Assembly (NCBI GenBank): GCA_012184525.1 | Contig: WOFQ01000023.1 | Location: forward strand, 372,001-436,000 | Direction: 5' to 3' | Origin: Xenoacremonium recifei | Taxonomy: Eukaryota; Ascomycota; Sordariomycetes; Hypocreales; Nectriaceae | DNA length: 64,000 bases | In this document: in pieces, positions 11,700 to 22,553 of the stretch | Layout of the letters: every line of letters begins with the position of its first letter | Numbering within the stretch: position 1 is the stretch's first letter | Notes under the pieces: model-generated | What the model saw: only the letters and a program-made list of their open reading frames with translations | What the model was told of the DNA's origin: nothing | Databases searched by the model: none | Position numbers and translations under genes: made by a program

Positions 11700-12180
11700 A
11701 CCCATCCCAGCAGGAGCCGTCTAGCCTCAATATCACTCCGGACACTGGATCTGTCGACCGCGATGGGTACCGGAGTTGAGGTGCTATCACACCACTATTA
11801 GCTGCGTTTCGTAGAGATCGCCAACCAAGCAAGGTGCTAGGCGTACCACCTTGAGATTGTTGTGGTTTACGAAAGGCCTCCAACACTCTCTACAGTAGTT
11901 ATGGTCCTGGTGCTCATGCCCAGTCCGCTGATTGTCCGTCGGTCACGTCTCGTCGCACACTGAACACTTCCACTCGAAATCGTTCAGGGCTCTCATGTGC
12001 TGTAATTGCGCCTGCTCGAAACCGAAGTAGCGGGGGCAGGTGTGTCACTGGAATTTTGGAGCACGGTGGCCCGTGGAACGGAGGTGGTTTTCATGAGCTT
12101 GCCGTCCTGCCTCGAAGAATTTGCGGCATGTGCCACACTCGAAGTCGTAGCCCAAGGTTTTGACGTGCTGGCTGTTTGGA
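11700..12180 (-). pseudogene. Decayed C2H2 zinc-finger protein gene
   Basis: Reading the minus strand from about 12180 downward shows a series of typical fungal C2H2 fingers in one frame: YDFECGTCRKFFEAGRQ..H..H, then HTCPRYFGFEQAQLQHM, FEWKCSVCDET, HNYCRECWRPFVNHNNLK and, after an intron-like gap (about 11784-11850), HLNSGTHRGRQIQCP. In-frame stops interrupt it: TGA where Cys or Arg is expected before HTCP, TGA after CSVCDET, and TGA, TGA and TAG in the last finger, where TAPAGM aligns with the usual TTASGL. The multiple stops inside otherwise conserved finger spacing mark a dead copy rather than a missed intron. No intact start was found upstream. Confidence 0.78.
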
Positions 12181-12582
12181 GCAATTGAGACGATCCACTT
12201 GCAAAATGGCTAGAGCTTGGAGGTATGTGCGCCTTGACGGCGCCTCTGTTCGACAGCACCCCCTTCTGGTCAGCTTGCATCTGTGTCATCATGGGGAGCA
12301 AGTTGGGGAACAGGTTAGGAAGTAGGCAGTAACACCCCACACGTAAGGCTCGGCAACAAGAAGAGCCGAGGGACTCCCTCGGGAAGGTTGAGTCAAAGTA
12401 ACTAATAGGCCATGTATCTAGAAGAAAGTCATAGAGAATTGGCAATATGTATATAGTGTAATATAAACCCTGCATCCACCCCCACGTTTATATTCTTGTT
12501 CACCTCCTTAGTATCTAGATAATTTCCAAAATATTGAGCCTGTCGCCCCGCTGATCTTAACATCCTTCGACACACTCTTGAC

Positions 12583-13550
12583 ATGGCTTCAAGCCGAGAG
12601 GTTGACGTCCCTACGTATGACGGGTTAAAGTTAAGGGGAACGCTCTTCTTCGCAGGAGAAAAGAAACCATGTGTTGTCATGTCTGATGGCGTAAGTAGGG
12701 ACCGATGAAACTATGTAGTGTTGGTTTCTCGTTATACTGAAACGCCTTCGTATATATTCAGTTCGGGAGTATTCGGACCCACTTTCTTCCCGACTTCGCC
12801 AAGCGCTTCCAAGCGGCCGGTTTTGGTGTCCTGACATATGATAATCGCTGCTGGGGCGACAGTGAGGGCACTCCCCGTCATGAGGTTGACCCTTGGTTAC
12901 AAACGCGTGACTTCCTCGATGCATTCAACTTCGCCGCCAGCCTTTCCGAGGTCGACCCGGCAAAGACCTTTTATTGGGGAGCCAGCATGTCCGGTGGTAA
13001 CGCCATTCTTGCAGCCTCCCTCAACAAGAGCGTAGCCGGCGTCATCCTGAACATGCCGTTCGTGTCAGGGGAGGCTCTTAGCCAAAGCCTAGGTGGGAAG
13101 ATGGCGGCTATTATACAGGAGCGTGCGCAGGCAGCCATCAGCGGCTCTCCCGCCTCGATTTCTATCTTCCCGGCCTCTATCGAGGATATTGACAGCCCCC
13201 AAGTCGAGGCTGTGTTAAGGGACCCCGACGCGTTTCCGTTTATGGATGAGATGAAGCGTCGTAATATCCAATGGAGCGAAGTTACGAAAGTCCAGAGTAT
13301 AACCAACTTATTGTTGCATGAGCCACAGGCGTATATTCATCGCATCTCCCCTACGCCCCTATTAATGATTGTTGCCGACAGTGACACTGTCACGCAGACA
13401 CACCTGCAGCTCAAGGCCTTTGAGGAGGCGTTGGAACCCAAGAAGTTGGTGATTCTCAAGGGGGCAGGACATTTTACGCCGTACTTTGGAGCCACATTTG
13501 AGAAGAGTGTCGAAGCTCAAATTGAGTTTGTGAAGCGTGTAACCGCCTAG
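12583..13550 (+). CDS. Alpha/beta-hydrolase (fungal acyl/polyketide-transferase-like)
   Basis: Alpha/beta-hydrolase-fold protein of 298 residues, exons 12583-12690 and 12762-13550 (intron GTAAGT..TATTCAG). The nucleophile elbow is GASMSGG with the Ser at about residue 110. An oxyanion/strand motif VLTYDNRCWGDSEG precedes it, and a late Asp (VADSDT) and His (GAGHFTPY) complete a plausible triad. The opening (MASSREVDVPTYDGLKLRGT) resembles the group that includes fungal polyketide transferases and peptidase-S15-like hydrolases. No signal peptide, so cytosolic. It lies about 880 bp upstream of the BVMO in the same direction, which suggests a joint role in hydrolysing or transferring an acyl chain, but the substrate is unknown. 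Confidence 0.85.
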
Positions 13551-14429
13551 AAGCAGAAAGATATGTCTCATAGCTCTTCCGTAGTAGTTGGTGTTTTCGC
13601 TAGAGCAACGTGGTTGTTTTGTGTTTGCTACAAGCTCATCGTACCTTCTGTCCCTTTCGTCCTCGCGAACTGATGACGGTCAATCTTGTTCAAGATTATA
13701 GTGTGACTGAGTATGGGGTCCTCCCGCGGGTGGCTATCTAAACAAACCATTGGTACGGAGTATAGGGTTGGTAGCTTGATTCAGCGTAAGAGTTTCTTGT
13801 GACTGGCTTAGCGTAGTGCGGGGCTTGTGAGTTTGTCTCTTATTCATCCAATCAATCATGCACTTCTAAGAAGCTTGTTTGGTAAGGTACGTGTTTGGCT
13901 TGTAATGATGTAGCCTTGGGTGAGGCGGGTGAGGACTGTTCTCTTCGCCGAGAGCTTTGCAAATAGCAGGCAAGAGCCTTCTGCAATGAGGATGATTGCC
14001 CCGCAGAATTTTACCCGAAATCAAACCCTCGGCATGGTGTCTCGGTCTAGTTCTCGGTGTGGTGTCTGGGCCTCATCCTCGGCATGGTGCCTCGGCCGAC
14101 AGAACCCCAGCTGTTCTCCAAAGTCCGCTCCAGCGGGGATCTGGGGTTTTCAAGCCTAGACCCGGGAGAGAGTGGGAATGTAGATCACGGAATCCGCCAC
14201 GTAGGCCACCAATCTGGCACTATGATGGGGAAATATGCAGCGCTTTCCACGCCAACCCCGCTCCCCTCGGCGCGCGATGTGCACAACCAAACATTCAACA
14301 ACATAAGTCGTGGATGATCCCTCCTCGACTCTTCTCAAGCGAGGCTTAACTGCAGTATCTCTTTCATTCTAAACAGACTTTAACAGCACATATTTTCTCA
14401 ACCGTGCTTCGGGCGAGAAAAAGAAAACC
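13551..14429. other. Intergenic / BVMO promoter region
   Basis: About 880 bp between the hydrolase and the monooxygenase. It carries the imperfect tandem repeat described in the next entry and otherwise only short frames with no recognisable motif. Confidence 0.5.
14027..14095. repeat. Imperfect 25-26 bp tandem repeat, about 2.7 units
   Basis: Units begin CTCGGCATGGTGTCTCGG (14028), CTCGGTGTGGTGTCTGGG (14053) and CTCGGCATGGTGCCTCGG (14078). It lies 330-400 bp upstream of the BVMO start. It may be a simple sequence slip product or a cluster of regulatory sites (each unit has CGG triplets). Confidence 0.65.
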
Positions 14430-16552
14430 ATGGGATCTATTAGCGATATCAATGGGGCTGAGTCCTTCACCCTGAAAGAAGAGCCAGTTGAGAATCACCG
14501 GCCTATGAAAGTTGTAATCGTCGGAGCGGGCTTCTCCGGGATCTACACAACTATTAGGTGAGACTAATGCTGGACGGACGGCAGGGGCCTTGATGACTTA
14601 GCTAAATGGACACTAGAATCTCCCAGAGATTGAAGAATATTGATCTCACGGTTTACGAGATGAACGAGGATATTGCAGGAGTTTGGTGGGACTCATGGCT
14701 CTGCTTTAACAATTATAGAGCATACAAGACTCATTCTATTGCTACAGGTGGGCGAACCGGTACCCCGGCCTTGCCTGTGACATTCCATGTGAGCAAGCTC
14801 TATTTACTCCGAGACACGGCTGTGGCTGATTGAGCCACTCTTGTATCAGCATACTGCTACCAATTTAGCTTCGCACCTAACCCTTACTGGTCTGCGATAT
14901 ACGCCCCTGGGCCGGAAATTCGCCAATACATGCAAGATGTGGCGGAACGATACGGGGCAACTCGATATATCAAGACTTCCCACAAGGTCGAGGCGACAAT
15001 TTGGGAACCCGAGAATAATCTATGGTAAGAGGATAGGTCCCGGGGATCATCAATGGCAACGCCACACTATTTACTAACAATTAACAGGCGAATCACGGTA
15101 ACTAACCGTATCACGGGTGAGAGAATTGAGCAAACGGCAGATCTGGTCATCTCTGCAAGAGGCAGTCTCAACCAGATCGTTTGGCCCCAGATTCCCGGCT
15201 TGAAGGACTTTCAAGGGAAGCTTATGCATTCTGCTGCTTGGGATGAGAGGTCAGCATAAAAGAGCAATTCAATGGCGAGAGACGTAGAACTGACCACAAT
15301 AACCCACGAAGCCAAGATCTACGCAACAAGCGTGTCGGTGTCATAGGTAACGGTTCGAGCGCCATCCAGATTGTGCCAGCCATCCAGCCCCTGGAAGGTT
15401 TGCAGTTGTGGACATTCGTGCGATCGCCTACGTGGATTTCGGCCTCGTTCGGAGATATGGCAGTGGCTGAGATGGGAATGGACCCTGCGGACACAAAGTG
15501 TGCGATGACCCCGGAAAAACTCACAATATAGAAACATGCTACAGATGGCTAACCGCTTGGCAGTCACACGCAAGCATCAGGAAGCCATGGCAAGAAATCC
15601 GGAACAGTTCTTCAAATACCGCAAGACATTTGAGAATTCAAACGCCTTGACCTATGCCACCACGCTCAAAGGCTCCAAGGATCAGTTGGAAGCCTCTCTT
15701 GCAATCGAGCAAAAGATGCGCGAGAAGCTCGAAGGGCGCAAAGACATCCTCGAGGCCATCCTCCCCAAGTTCGCACCAGGGTGCCGCCGCTTGACCCCTG
15801 GGCCTGGATATCTTGAGGCTCTCAACAAGGAGAACGTTAAGTTTATTACGACACTGATTTCTAGCGTAACGAGTAAGGGAATCAAACTTGCTTCCGGTGA
15901 AGAAATCGGGCTTGACGTTATTGTCTGCGCGACCGGGTTCGACGTTGAGGCGCCACCCACGTTCGAGGTCGTTGGGCGTAGTGGCATCTCACTCGCTGAC
16001 AAGTGGAAACCGCAAATTGAGACATACCTGTCACTTGCTGTAGATCAATTCCCCAACTTCCTCATCATCGGAGGTCCGGGAAGTGGGCTAGGCTCGGGGA
16101 GTCTGGTCAGCTTGTACGAGGCGCAGGGTGACTACATAGTCAAGGCGATCCGCAAGATGCAGAAGGAGGACTATGCGACGATGGAAGTTAGACCCGAACG
16201 GGTCGCCGATTTTGGCCAGTTCATTGACGAGTACTTCAAGAGGACGGTATACAGCGACGATTGCACATCCTGGTATAAGCATGGTAACAAGAGCGGCCGC
16301 ATTGTTGCGCTCTGGCCAGGAGCCCAAGCGCACTGCCTGGAGGTTCTTAGGTCGCCTCGTTGGAAAGACTACGTGTTCCAGAGCGCTGACCCAACGGGAA
16401 ACTTGTTACGATGGATGGGGAACGGCTGGAGCACAGCTCTCCAAAAAGGGGGAGACCCTTCTTGGTTCCTGGATGATGATGTAGTAGATGCGCCGAAGGA
16501 GGGCAAGCCTGAGGAGGACACAAAATACCAGCGTCGACCCTTCACATACTAG
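14430..16552 (+). CDS. Baeyer-Villiger-type FAD monooxygenase
   Basis: Flavin-dependent NADPH monooxygenase expected to insert oxygen next to a ketone or to hydroxylate a metabolite. Seven exons: 14430-14557, 14617-14685, 14748-14788, 14850-15024, 15088-15249, 15312-15499 and 15564-16552, giving 583 residues. Every junction restores conserved sequence, e.g. GVWWANRYPGLACDIPSYC and AAWDESQDLRNKRVGVIG. The FAD Rossmann motif VVIVGAGFSGI is near residue 33. The Baeyer-Villiger fingerprint FxGxxxHxxxW reads FQGKLMHSAAW at about 178-188. The second, NADPH Rossmann motif is VGVIGNGSSAIQI, and the late ATG motif is VIVCATGFDVEAP. No signal or membrane segment. Flanked by a hydrolase and a C6 regulator in the same orientation, so probably part of a metabolite pathway. 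Confidence 0.94.
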
Positions 16553-17065
16553 GCGACCAGACTTGAGAGTGAAGCAATCGCTCATTGGCGGCTGGATACC
16601 TTTAGTGTTCCCCCCAATACGAAATGAATACTTACGGATATTAAAAAAAATCTTGTTTTACTTTAGATTGATGCTGCATGCATCGCGCAAGGACTGGCTA
16701 CGTCAATAATGAAATGACGAATGTCGATCAATGGGTCTGATTTCTCGGCTCAGAGATTATTGATACTGGAGATGCACAGTTTCCAGGGTATACATTTTCT
16801 GATATTGCTTAGTTGATGTATTCCTGTTCAGCACGTTGGATACTCATATTTTACACGAGACACGTAGACAGAATGCGGGGCCTACACTATTCCAGGGATT
16901 CCGTGCGGGGAAGTAGCACAGCAATCACCTAATAAGCATCTTGTTTCCCCGTTTATCAATCTTCCAACCTCTCCTACACCGTGTTTCGTTGTCCCACCCT
17001 CAACTCCACGCCTACATTCGGCTCCTCGATCCCATTCTCACCATACAGGCCTCATTGGCTTTTCC
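16553..17065. other. Intergenic between BVMO and regulator
   Basis: About 510 bp with the BVMO terminator region and the promoter of the following regulator. No further gene or motif recognised. Confidence 0.5.
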
Positions 17066-19967
17066 ATGAGATCTATTCCTACCATGTCGCCTGCGGCCTC
17101 AGTCTCCAGCCGGGGGGTCGCCCACAAACGATCACTCCAGGCCTGCCTGGCCTGTCGGTCGAGAAAGGTCCGTTGCGACGTCTCTAGAAGAGGCCAGCCT
17201 TGCACAAACTGTGACCTGGATTCCAAGACTTGCCTCCTCGTTGCAAGGGCTTCCGGAATGTACGATGAGCACTCGACTTCAATGGGACCGCCTTGATCCC
17301 GGTTTGCCTGTACTGGGCCGCTAACGACCCGTGGTTTCCCAGGAGTCATCCGCGCAACCGTTTGAATCGTCAGCGTCTCAGTGAAACAAACTCAGCAGAC
17401 ACACTGGTTGAGGCCGAAGAGACTGTGCCCGAAACACTTGAACCTGCATCTGCATCTGCATCTGCCCCTGCACCACCGCCCTCGTCAATCACGGATGATG
17501 TCGCATTACTCGGTTTTGGTGATGCGTCTGCACCTAGCGAATATCGTGCTGCTAGAGTATCCTCGGGGATTGGTATGACCAGCCTTCACAGACTCTTCCC
17601 TTGGACGCCGAATATGTCTGTATCTAACTCGGATGCCAGCAGAGTCAGAATTCCAGCCGCAGCTCTTAGCTAGCAGCCGACCTACGGACGTAAACAGCAG
17701 GGACCCAGCATTTATGCGCCAAGTGAAGCAAAACGCAAGCTTCAAGCCCACAGTCCTCCATTCATACTACCAATTCATCACCATTGGAAACCTCCACAAG
17801 ATTCCTTCCAACGATGTTAGCTTCTTGGAGGCACAAGGGTGCCTTCATGTCCCAACGAGGCCGATTTTGGATCGCTTTGTCGAACAATATTTCACGCATA
17901 TCCACGTTTTCCTTCCTCTTTTCAACGAGGGGGACTTCTGGGCTATGTATTCCGAGGCAGACTCTTGTGCTTCTTCAGACAAGATCTCCCTGCTTGTATT
18001 TCAAGCCGTACTTTTTATCAGCTGTGGGGTCAGTGCCTAGGGTCTCGCAGCTCCTAGATTGTCCCTTCGTCCACAATATTAACTAACACGTGCCATAAAT
18101 AGTTTGTATCTCAGGAAGGAATTGAGACACTAGGCTTCTCTAGCCATAGAGAGGCGCGTGCCAGCTTTTACAGGAAAGCTAAGGTATGAAATTAGTACAC
18201 ACCAGCCCCTTATGTTTGCTTCAACATTGACAAAAGGGTGAAACTTGCACAGCTTCTATATGATTTGGAGACGGAGACTAGTTCACTGTCGCTGGCCCAA
18301 GCCGCCCTACTATTGATGGATTGGGTGCCACCTTCTAACATGTCACTGAGTCCCTACAAGACTTGGCTGGGTCGGGCCATCCAACACGCGCGCAGCATCA
18401 ACGCAGATCGCTACGCGCGCAAACCCTCGAAGCGACACAGTCGAACACACCCTCTGAGCGTAAAACCAAGAACACACTCCGACGTCTATGGTGGTGTTGC
18501 GTCATCCTGGATCGCGTGTGTCCGCTCTGTACGCGGTTTAGCTTCCAAATTACACATGAACGATTCCCATTCAAGAGCAGCGACCCTCTGAGTTTGGTGG
18601 ATCTGGAGGACGAGATCTACCGATCCCGGGTCACTACTCCAGCAGCCAAGCGTCGCCAACTTGCTCTCTTCTGCCGGTTTCTCGAACTCACTATAGTCAT
18701 GACTGATGTTCTCTCGTTGGCGTTCCCTTTCGAGGACTCAGCAGAGTCTCGTCGCAGCTCTTCGGGCGATGATGACCTGGACATAGAGAAGTCCGAGAAG
18801 ACAATGAGAGACTGGTATGCACAAACTCTCGGACGATTTCCTCCGTACGGCAGCAGCACAAACCAGCAGCTTGGTATAAACAGTGATGCAGAAAAACCAC
18901 TAATATTGTATACGAACCTCATGTATATCTACTATCAGTGAGTTGCCTTCCTGCCGCCTATCCATACTTTAATCTCCGCAAGCAGCTGATCGCGTTGCAG
19001 CACTGCCGAGATCGCGCTTTGCCACTACAAAATATTTCGTCAATCAATTGCAGCAGGCTCCGTGAAACCCAGAGCAGAAGCAATCCAACAACGGGATCTA
19101 CTGAAAACGAGCCGGTGCGAGTTGCAAGATGCTGTAGTCAAGGTGACGCAGTACTATGGAGAGCTGACCAAACGACGTATTGCCCGTTGGCTGCCCATAT
19201 CAGCGTGAGTGTTTTGCAATACTCGGTCTCTACTCTGCAGACGCCTGACAATTGGATACAGTGTCGGATGCATTGCAATGCCGCTGGCATTACACGCGGT
19301 GTCTGCGAGACTCTCGTCTTTGTGCAGCGAATTGGCTCTTGATCCCCAATCAACAGAAACACTCTGGACTTCGATCTCGAACCAAAACAGACTCGACGTA
19401 CTAGTTGAAACAATGCAAGCCTTGTTTCCGCAGTACTACGGTGTGGAATGGGTTAAAGAGACGGCACGACACGCTGCCAATCTGGCCCAGAATGACAGTC
19501 AACATCTATCGCGATCCAGCCATGTATCCATTACGGACTGGAGCCAAATCCTGGAGAACCAACCGGATTGTTATTTAAGGATGTCTTGGACGGTTGACTT
19601 GTGCATCAGCAAGGGTAGGCTACCCGAGGAGAATGATTTCCCAACGTGGCTTCGCGGACGACTTTCCCCTCAGCAAGAGCAGCACCCCCAAAATATTTTA
19701 TCAGAAATGGATGCGACGACCATGGTTGGGACATCGCTGAGTTGTGATATCAATCACATCTTTGGCATTGTGCCAAGACTAAGCGAATCTTCGCAGGACC
19801 CACGTCAACCGGAACAAGATAACACAATATCACATAGTGATGGGAATAGTGCTACGAGGTTTGGTCTCCCCGAGGACTGGATGGGTTTCAAGAGCGTTTT
19901 CACCGAAGGCGGGTCCCCGGGTGTTAATCTGGATGGAATGGAATGGACACTCTTTGAGGCTATTTAG
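17066..19967 (+). CDS. C6 zinc-cluster transcription factor (cutinase-factor-like), interrupted by one frameshift
   Basis: Zn2Cys6 regulator with a fungal-specific middle region (PF04082). Exons: 17066-17259, 17343-17572, 17640-18028, 18103-18183, 18253-18937, 19001-19204 and 19262-19967. The cluster is ACLACRSRKVRCDVSRRGQP followed by CTNC. An ASASAPAPPP linker follows, then LHSYYQFITIGNLHKI, CLHVPTRPILDRFVEQYFTH, LWWCCVILDR and ALCHYKIFRQSI, all typical of the cutinase-transcription-factor-1-beta group. The reading frame changes inside exon 5 at about 18411-18425 (repeat GCGCGC). Before it the frame reads AIQHARSINADRYA; after it the next frame reads QTLEATQSNTPSERK, so one base is missing. 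The rest of the gene is clean, so this is either a recent inactivating indel or a sequencing error. It probably regulates the adjacent BVMO/hydrolase genes (inference). Confidence 0.85.
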
Positions 19968-20194
19968 GGCGAAATTCCGTAGATGTATAGTATATTGGGC
20001 TACAATACATGGGGTAAGCTTAATTAAAAAACTGAGTCACCCCGGCGTATTGGATTGTGGTGCAAGGGGCAGCATCAGCCGAAGGCTCTCCGCAGGTTGG
20101 ACAGGCCATTGCCACTATTGCATCATCTACTTGACGGTTTAGTTATCTAGCTATTCTTGGTATTATGGACCTTGTAGGGATCCTATGCCAAAAC
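19968..20194. other. Short intergenic after regulator
   Basis: 3' flank of the regulator; nothing recognised. Confidence 0.4.
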
Positions 20195-20556
20195 CTATCG
20201 TTTCCTAAGCTCCTGATCCCTCATCCCCATCTTCATGCCATCCGGAGGAGATTCGTAGATTAGTCGATTCCCATCGAATGGCGCATCTTCCATCAAGCCC
20301 TCGAGTGTTCTCACACGAGAGACAGCCACATAGCTCAAACCAGACTGAAGGCCCAACAGGAGAGAGCCGTAACGATCATATCTTCTGTGATGCTTTGTGA
20401 CTTGTGAACGGTAATAGCATCGCATATGATCAGGGGGAACTGGGTGCGAGGGCAGAGAGTGGCTCCGATGAAGTCTCTTCCTCCAGGGAGAGGGATGATC
20501 ATCAGTTCGTGCAAACCGCCATTTTCCAGACATGAGCTTGGCACTTTCATGGCCAT
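20195..20556 (-). pseudogene. Remnant of a PIF1/Helitron-type DNA helicase
   Basis: On the minus strand two overlapping frames together hold the C-terminal helicase motifs of fungal PIF1-like proteins: FPLIICDAITVHKSQSITED in one frame, and QSGLSYVAVSRVRTLEGLM followed by NRLIYESPPDGMK and MRDQELRKR in the other. A frame change between them and the absence of the N-terminal Walker motifs upstream show a truncated, dead copy. Such helicases are widespread as single genes and as part of Helitron transposons. The surrounding 2 kb is gene-poor, which fits an old transposon insertion, but I did not find Helitron ends. Confidence 0.72.
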
Positions 20557-22553
20557 TCGTCCGGATTCATTGGCACAAGCGCCGGGTCATCGCTTCAAGA
20601 CCGATGAGCCACTCACATGGAGAAGATGTTCCACATAATCTTACCCAAGCTGATACTGCACTTGCCGTTTGGTTCACAGCTGTGCTTCCAGAACACCCCT
20701 GACGGGACCGACTCGTTGGATGTGTGAGAGCTCTCTGCAACCCAAAGCTTGTCTACGCCAAGGTGACTAACCGAGGCGAGTAACATGCAGCGTCTGTGCT
20801 AAAACTCATATTGGAATGACAAGCCTTCCGTCTCCTGAGGCTTGGCATCTGACATTTCTCTCCGGTCAAGCAGAACTCACTCCCATGTGATTGGCGCGAG
20901 CTACCAACATGGAGAGAGATGGTGTAAGCCGCGCCCGCTAGAACCGCTTTTGCAATAGTTTCAGAGATGTAACCCAACATGCACCTCGGTTTGATCTCTC
21001 ATAAGCAAACGTACGAGGGGCAAGGATTTCAGAGACATGGATGGCTAAAGTGCAGAGCCAACAGCCAACATCTGACTAAAAAAGAGCCCGGAATAGAAGG
21101 GCACTCGCGGCGCGGCCATTCAATGGCCTTGATTATTGGTATCTGCTCGTCTTATGGTATCCTCAATGGTGGGGAGAGTCGCATTCCTCTCTCATCCAGG
21201 AGGAGGCGACATTACAGCGAAAGCCGAGCAGCCGTGCTAAGGCGCCAGGGTACGCTGCAGTCACCGTCTAGAGTCACAATCTCTACTCAGCACATGGAAA
21301 GTATCGGGAAGCGGGTAACTCTTATGACTGCGCCTGGCTGTGCTCATCTACCAATACGAAGATTTTGACTCGAAAAGTGTGTCTCACCTCGGGTCCTGCT
21401 CCGAAAGAGGCGGCGGAAGGATGATAGGGTGAGACAGGAGGGCCTTGGATTCCTGGCAGGGCAAGACATTGCATGTTAGGGCCTCAAGGGTTGCAAAAAC
21501 GTGAGAGATAGAGCGCTGCTCGGAATAGCGATTGCTAGCCGATCGTTCCCTTTCTTGCAGGGCTGCACCGTGGCTAGCAATCAATGACGGCGTGAAAACG
21601 GAGGCGGATTGGCGATCTCCCACAGGCCACGCTAGCGGATAAGCAGCTGGGGTTGAACGTCACACCCAAATCGACAGCAGGTTAAGTCAAAGGCCACGGT
21701 TATAATATGGCGCACCACTGGAGTGCTCAGAAACCCTCTGATACTTGTGCCGGCCAGTGGGCAGAGTGAGTTTCACGTTCTTGGTTTTGTTGAAAAGGAG
21801 AGGGAGGGGCACGCCGAGAGAATGAAGAATGAGGCCCAATGGCTAAGTTAGCCCAGCTATCGCCCTAGCCACTCCTGGTTACTGAGCGCCACCAGACGCA
21901 TGACTATCGAGTCCTTGAGCAACATAGGGCGTGTTGGGAGGGAGAAGAACCCACGTCGCCAATGAGCAGCTTCTGTGCCAAACCAAGCATGCGGGCCCTG
22001 GTTCGGGTACAATCAAGCTTATTGTTGACGAATGGGCGATGCCGAGCAGGCAGGGGGCCGTATCCTCCGAGAATTTGCCTGATTCACGATGTCTTACAAG
22101 CAATGCCTCGTCCAGAGCAAGTCGAGCGAAGGGGTCGGGTTCGAAGGCTCCGGAGACTTTGCCTCGCAGGGCACTGTCGAGGGCCTAGGGGCGTTCTGGG
22201 GGCGGTTAATCGACTTAATGTTGCTAGACTCCCAGCTTCATTCCTCGACGAGCCCAGCGCCTCCCCGTAGTCGAGCATCAAGATTCCCGAGTAGGGGATA
22301 TCGTGGGAAGCTGGGATCAATCGGCATGTGTGGAGACCTCCTCATGACCTGGACCTATTGAGATGGTCAATTCCAATGATACTCTGGTGCGCTTGGCAGC
22401 GACTTGTCAGAAGTCGGGGGATGGGGGCCAGGAGAAGAGGAGGAGGGCTCTCTCATATACCAAGCTCCTGGGCGTGCAGGCTGCGCCGCTGGCCCCTCAC
22501 GTCTAGCCAGTTCCCAGCTTCTTTTTAGGACGAGCTTTGCAGAATTGCTCGTG
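20557..22553. other. Gene-poor region, possible degraded transposon
   Basis: About 2 kb with only short conflicting frames. No domain was recognised. It directly borders the helicase remnant and may be the decayed body of the same element. The right end must hold the promoter of the Cas1-type gene. Confidence 0.4.

Noticed and set aside
12993..13306. Minus-strand frame inside the alpha/beta-hydrolase
   Set aside because: Antisense shadow of the nucleophile-elbow region.
17293..17673. Reading through to 17673 in the C6 regulator without an intron
   Set aside because: Ends in a stop and loses the family sequence. Splicing GTATGA (17573) to the AG at 17639, with a CTAAC branch site, restores the conserved frame.
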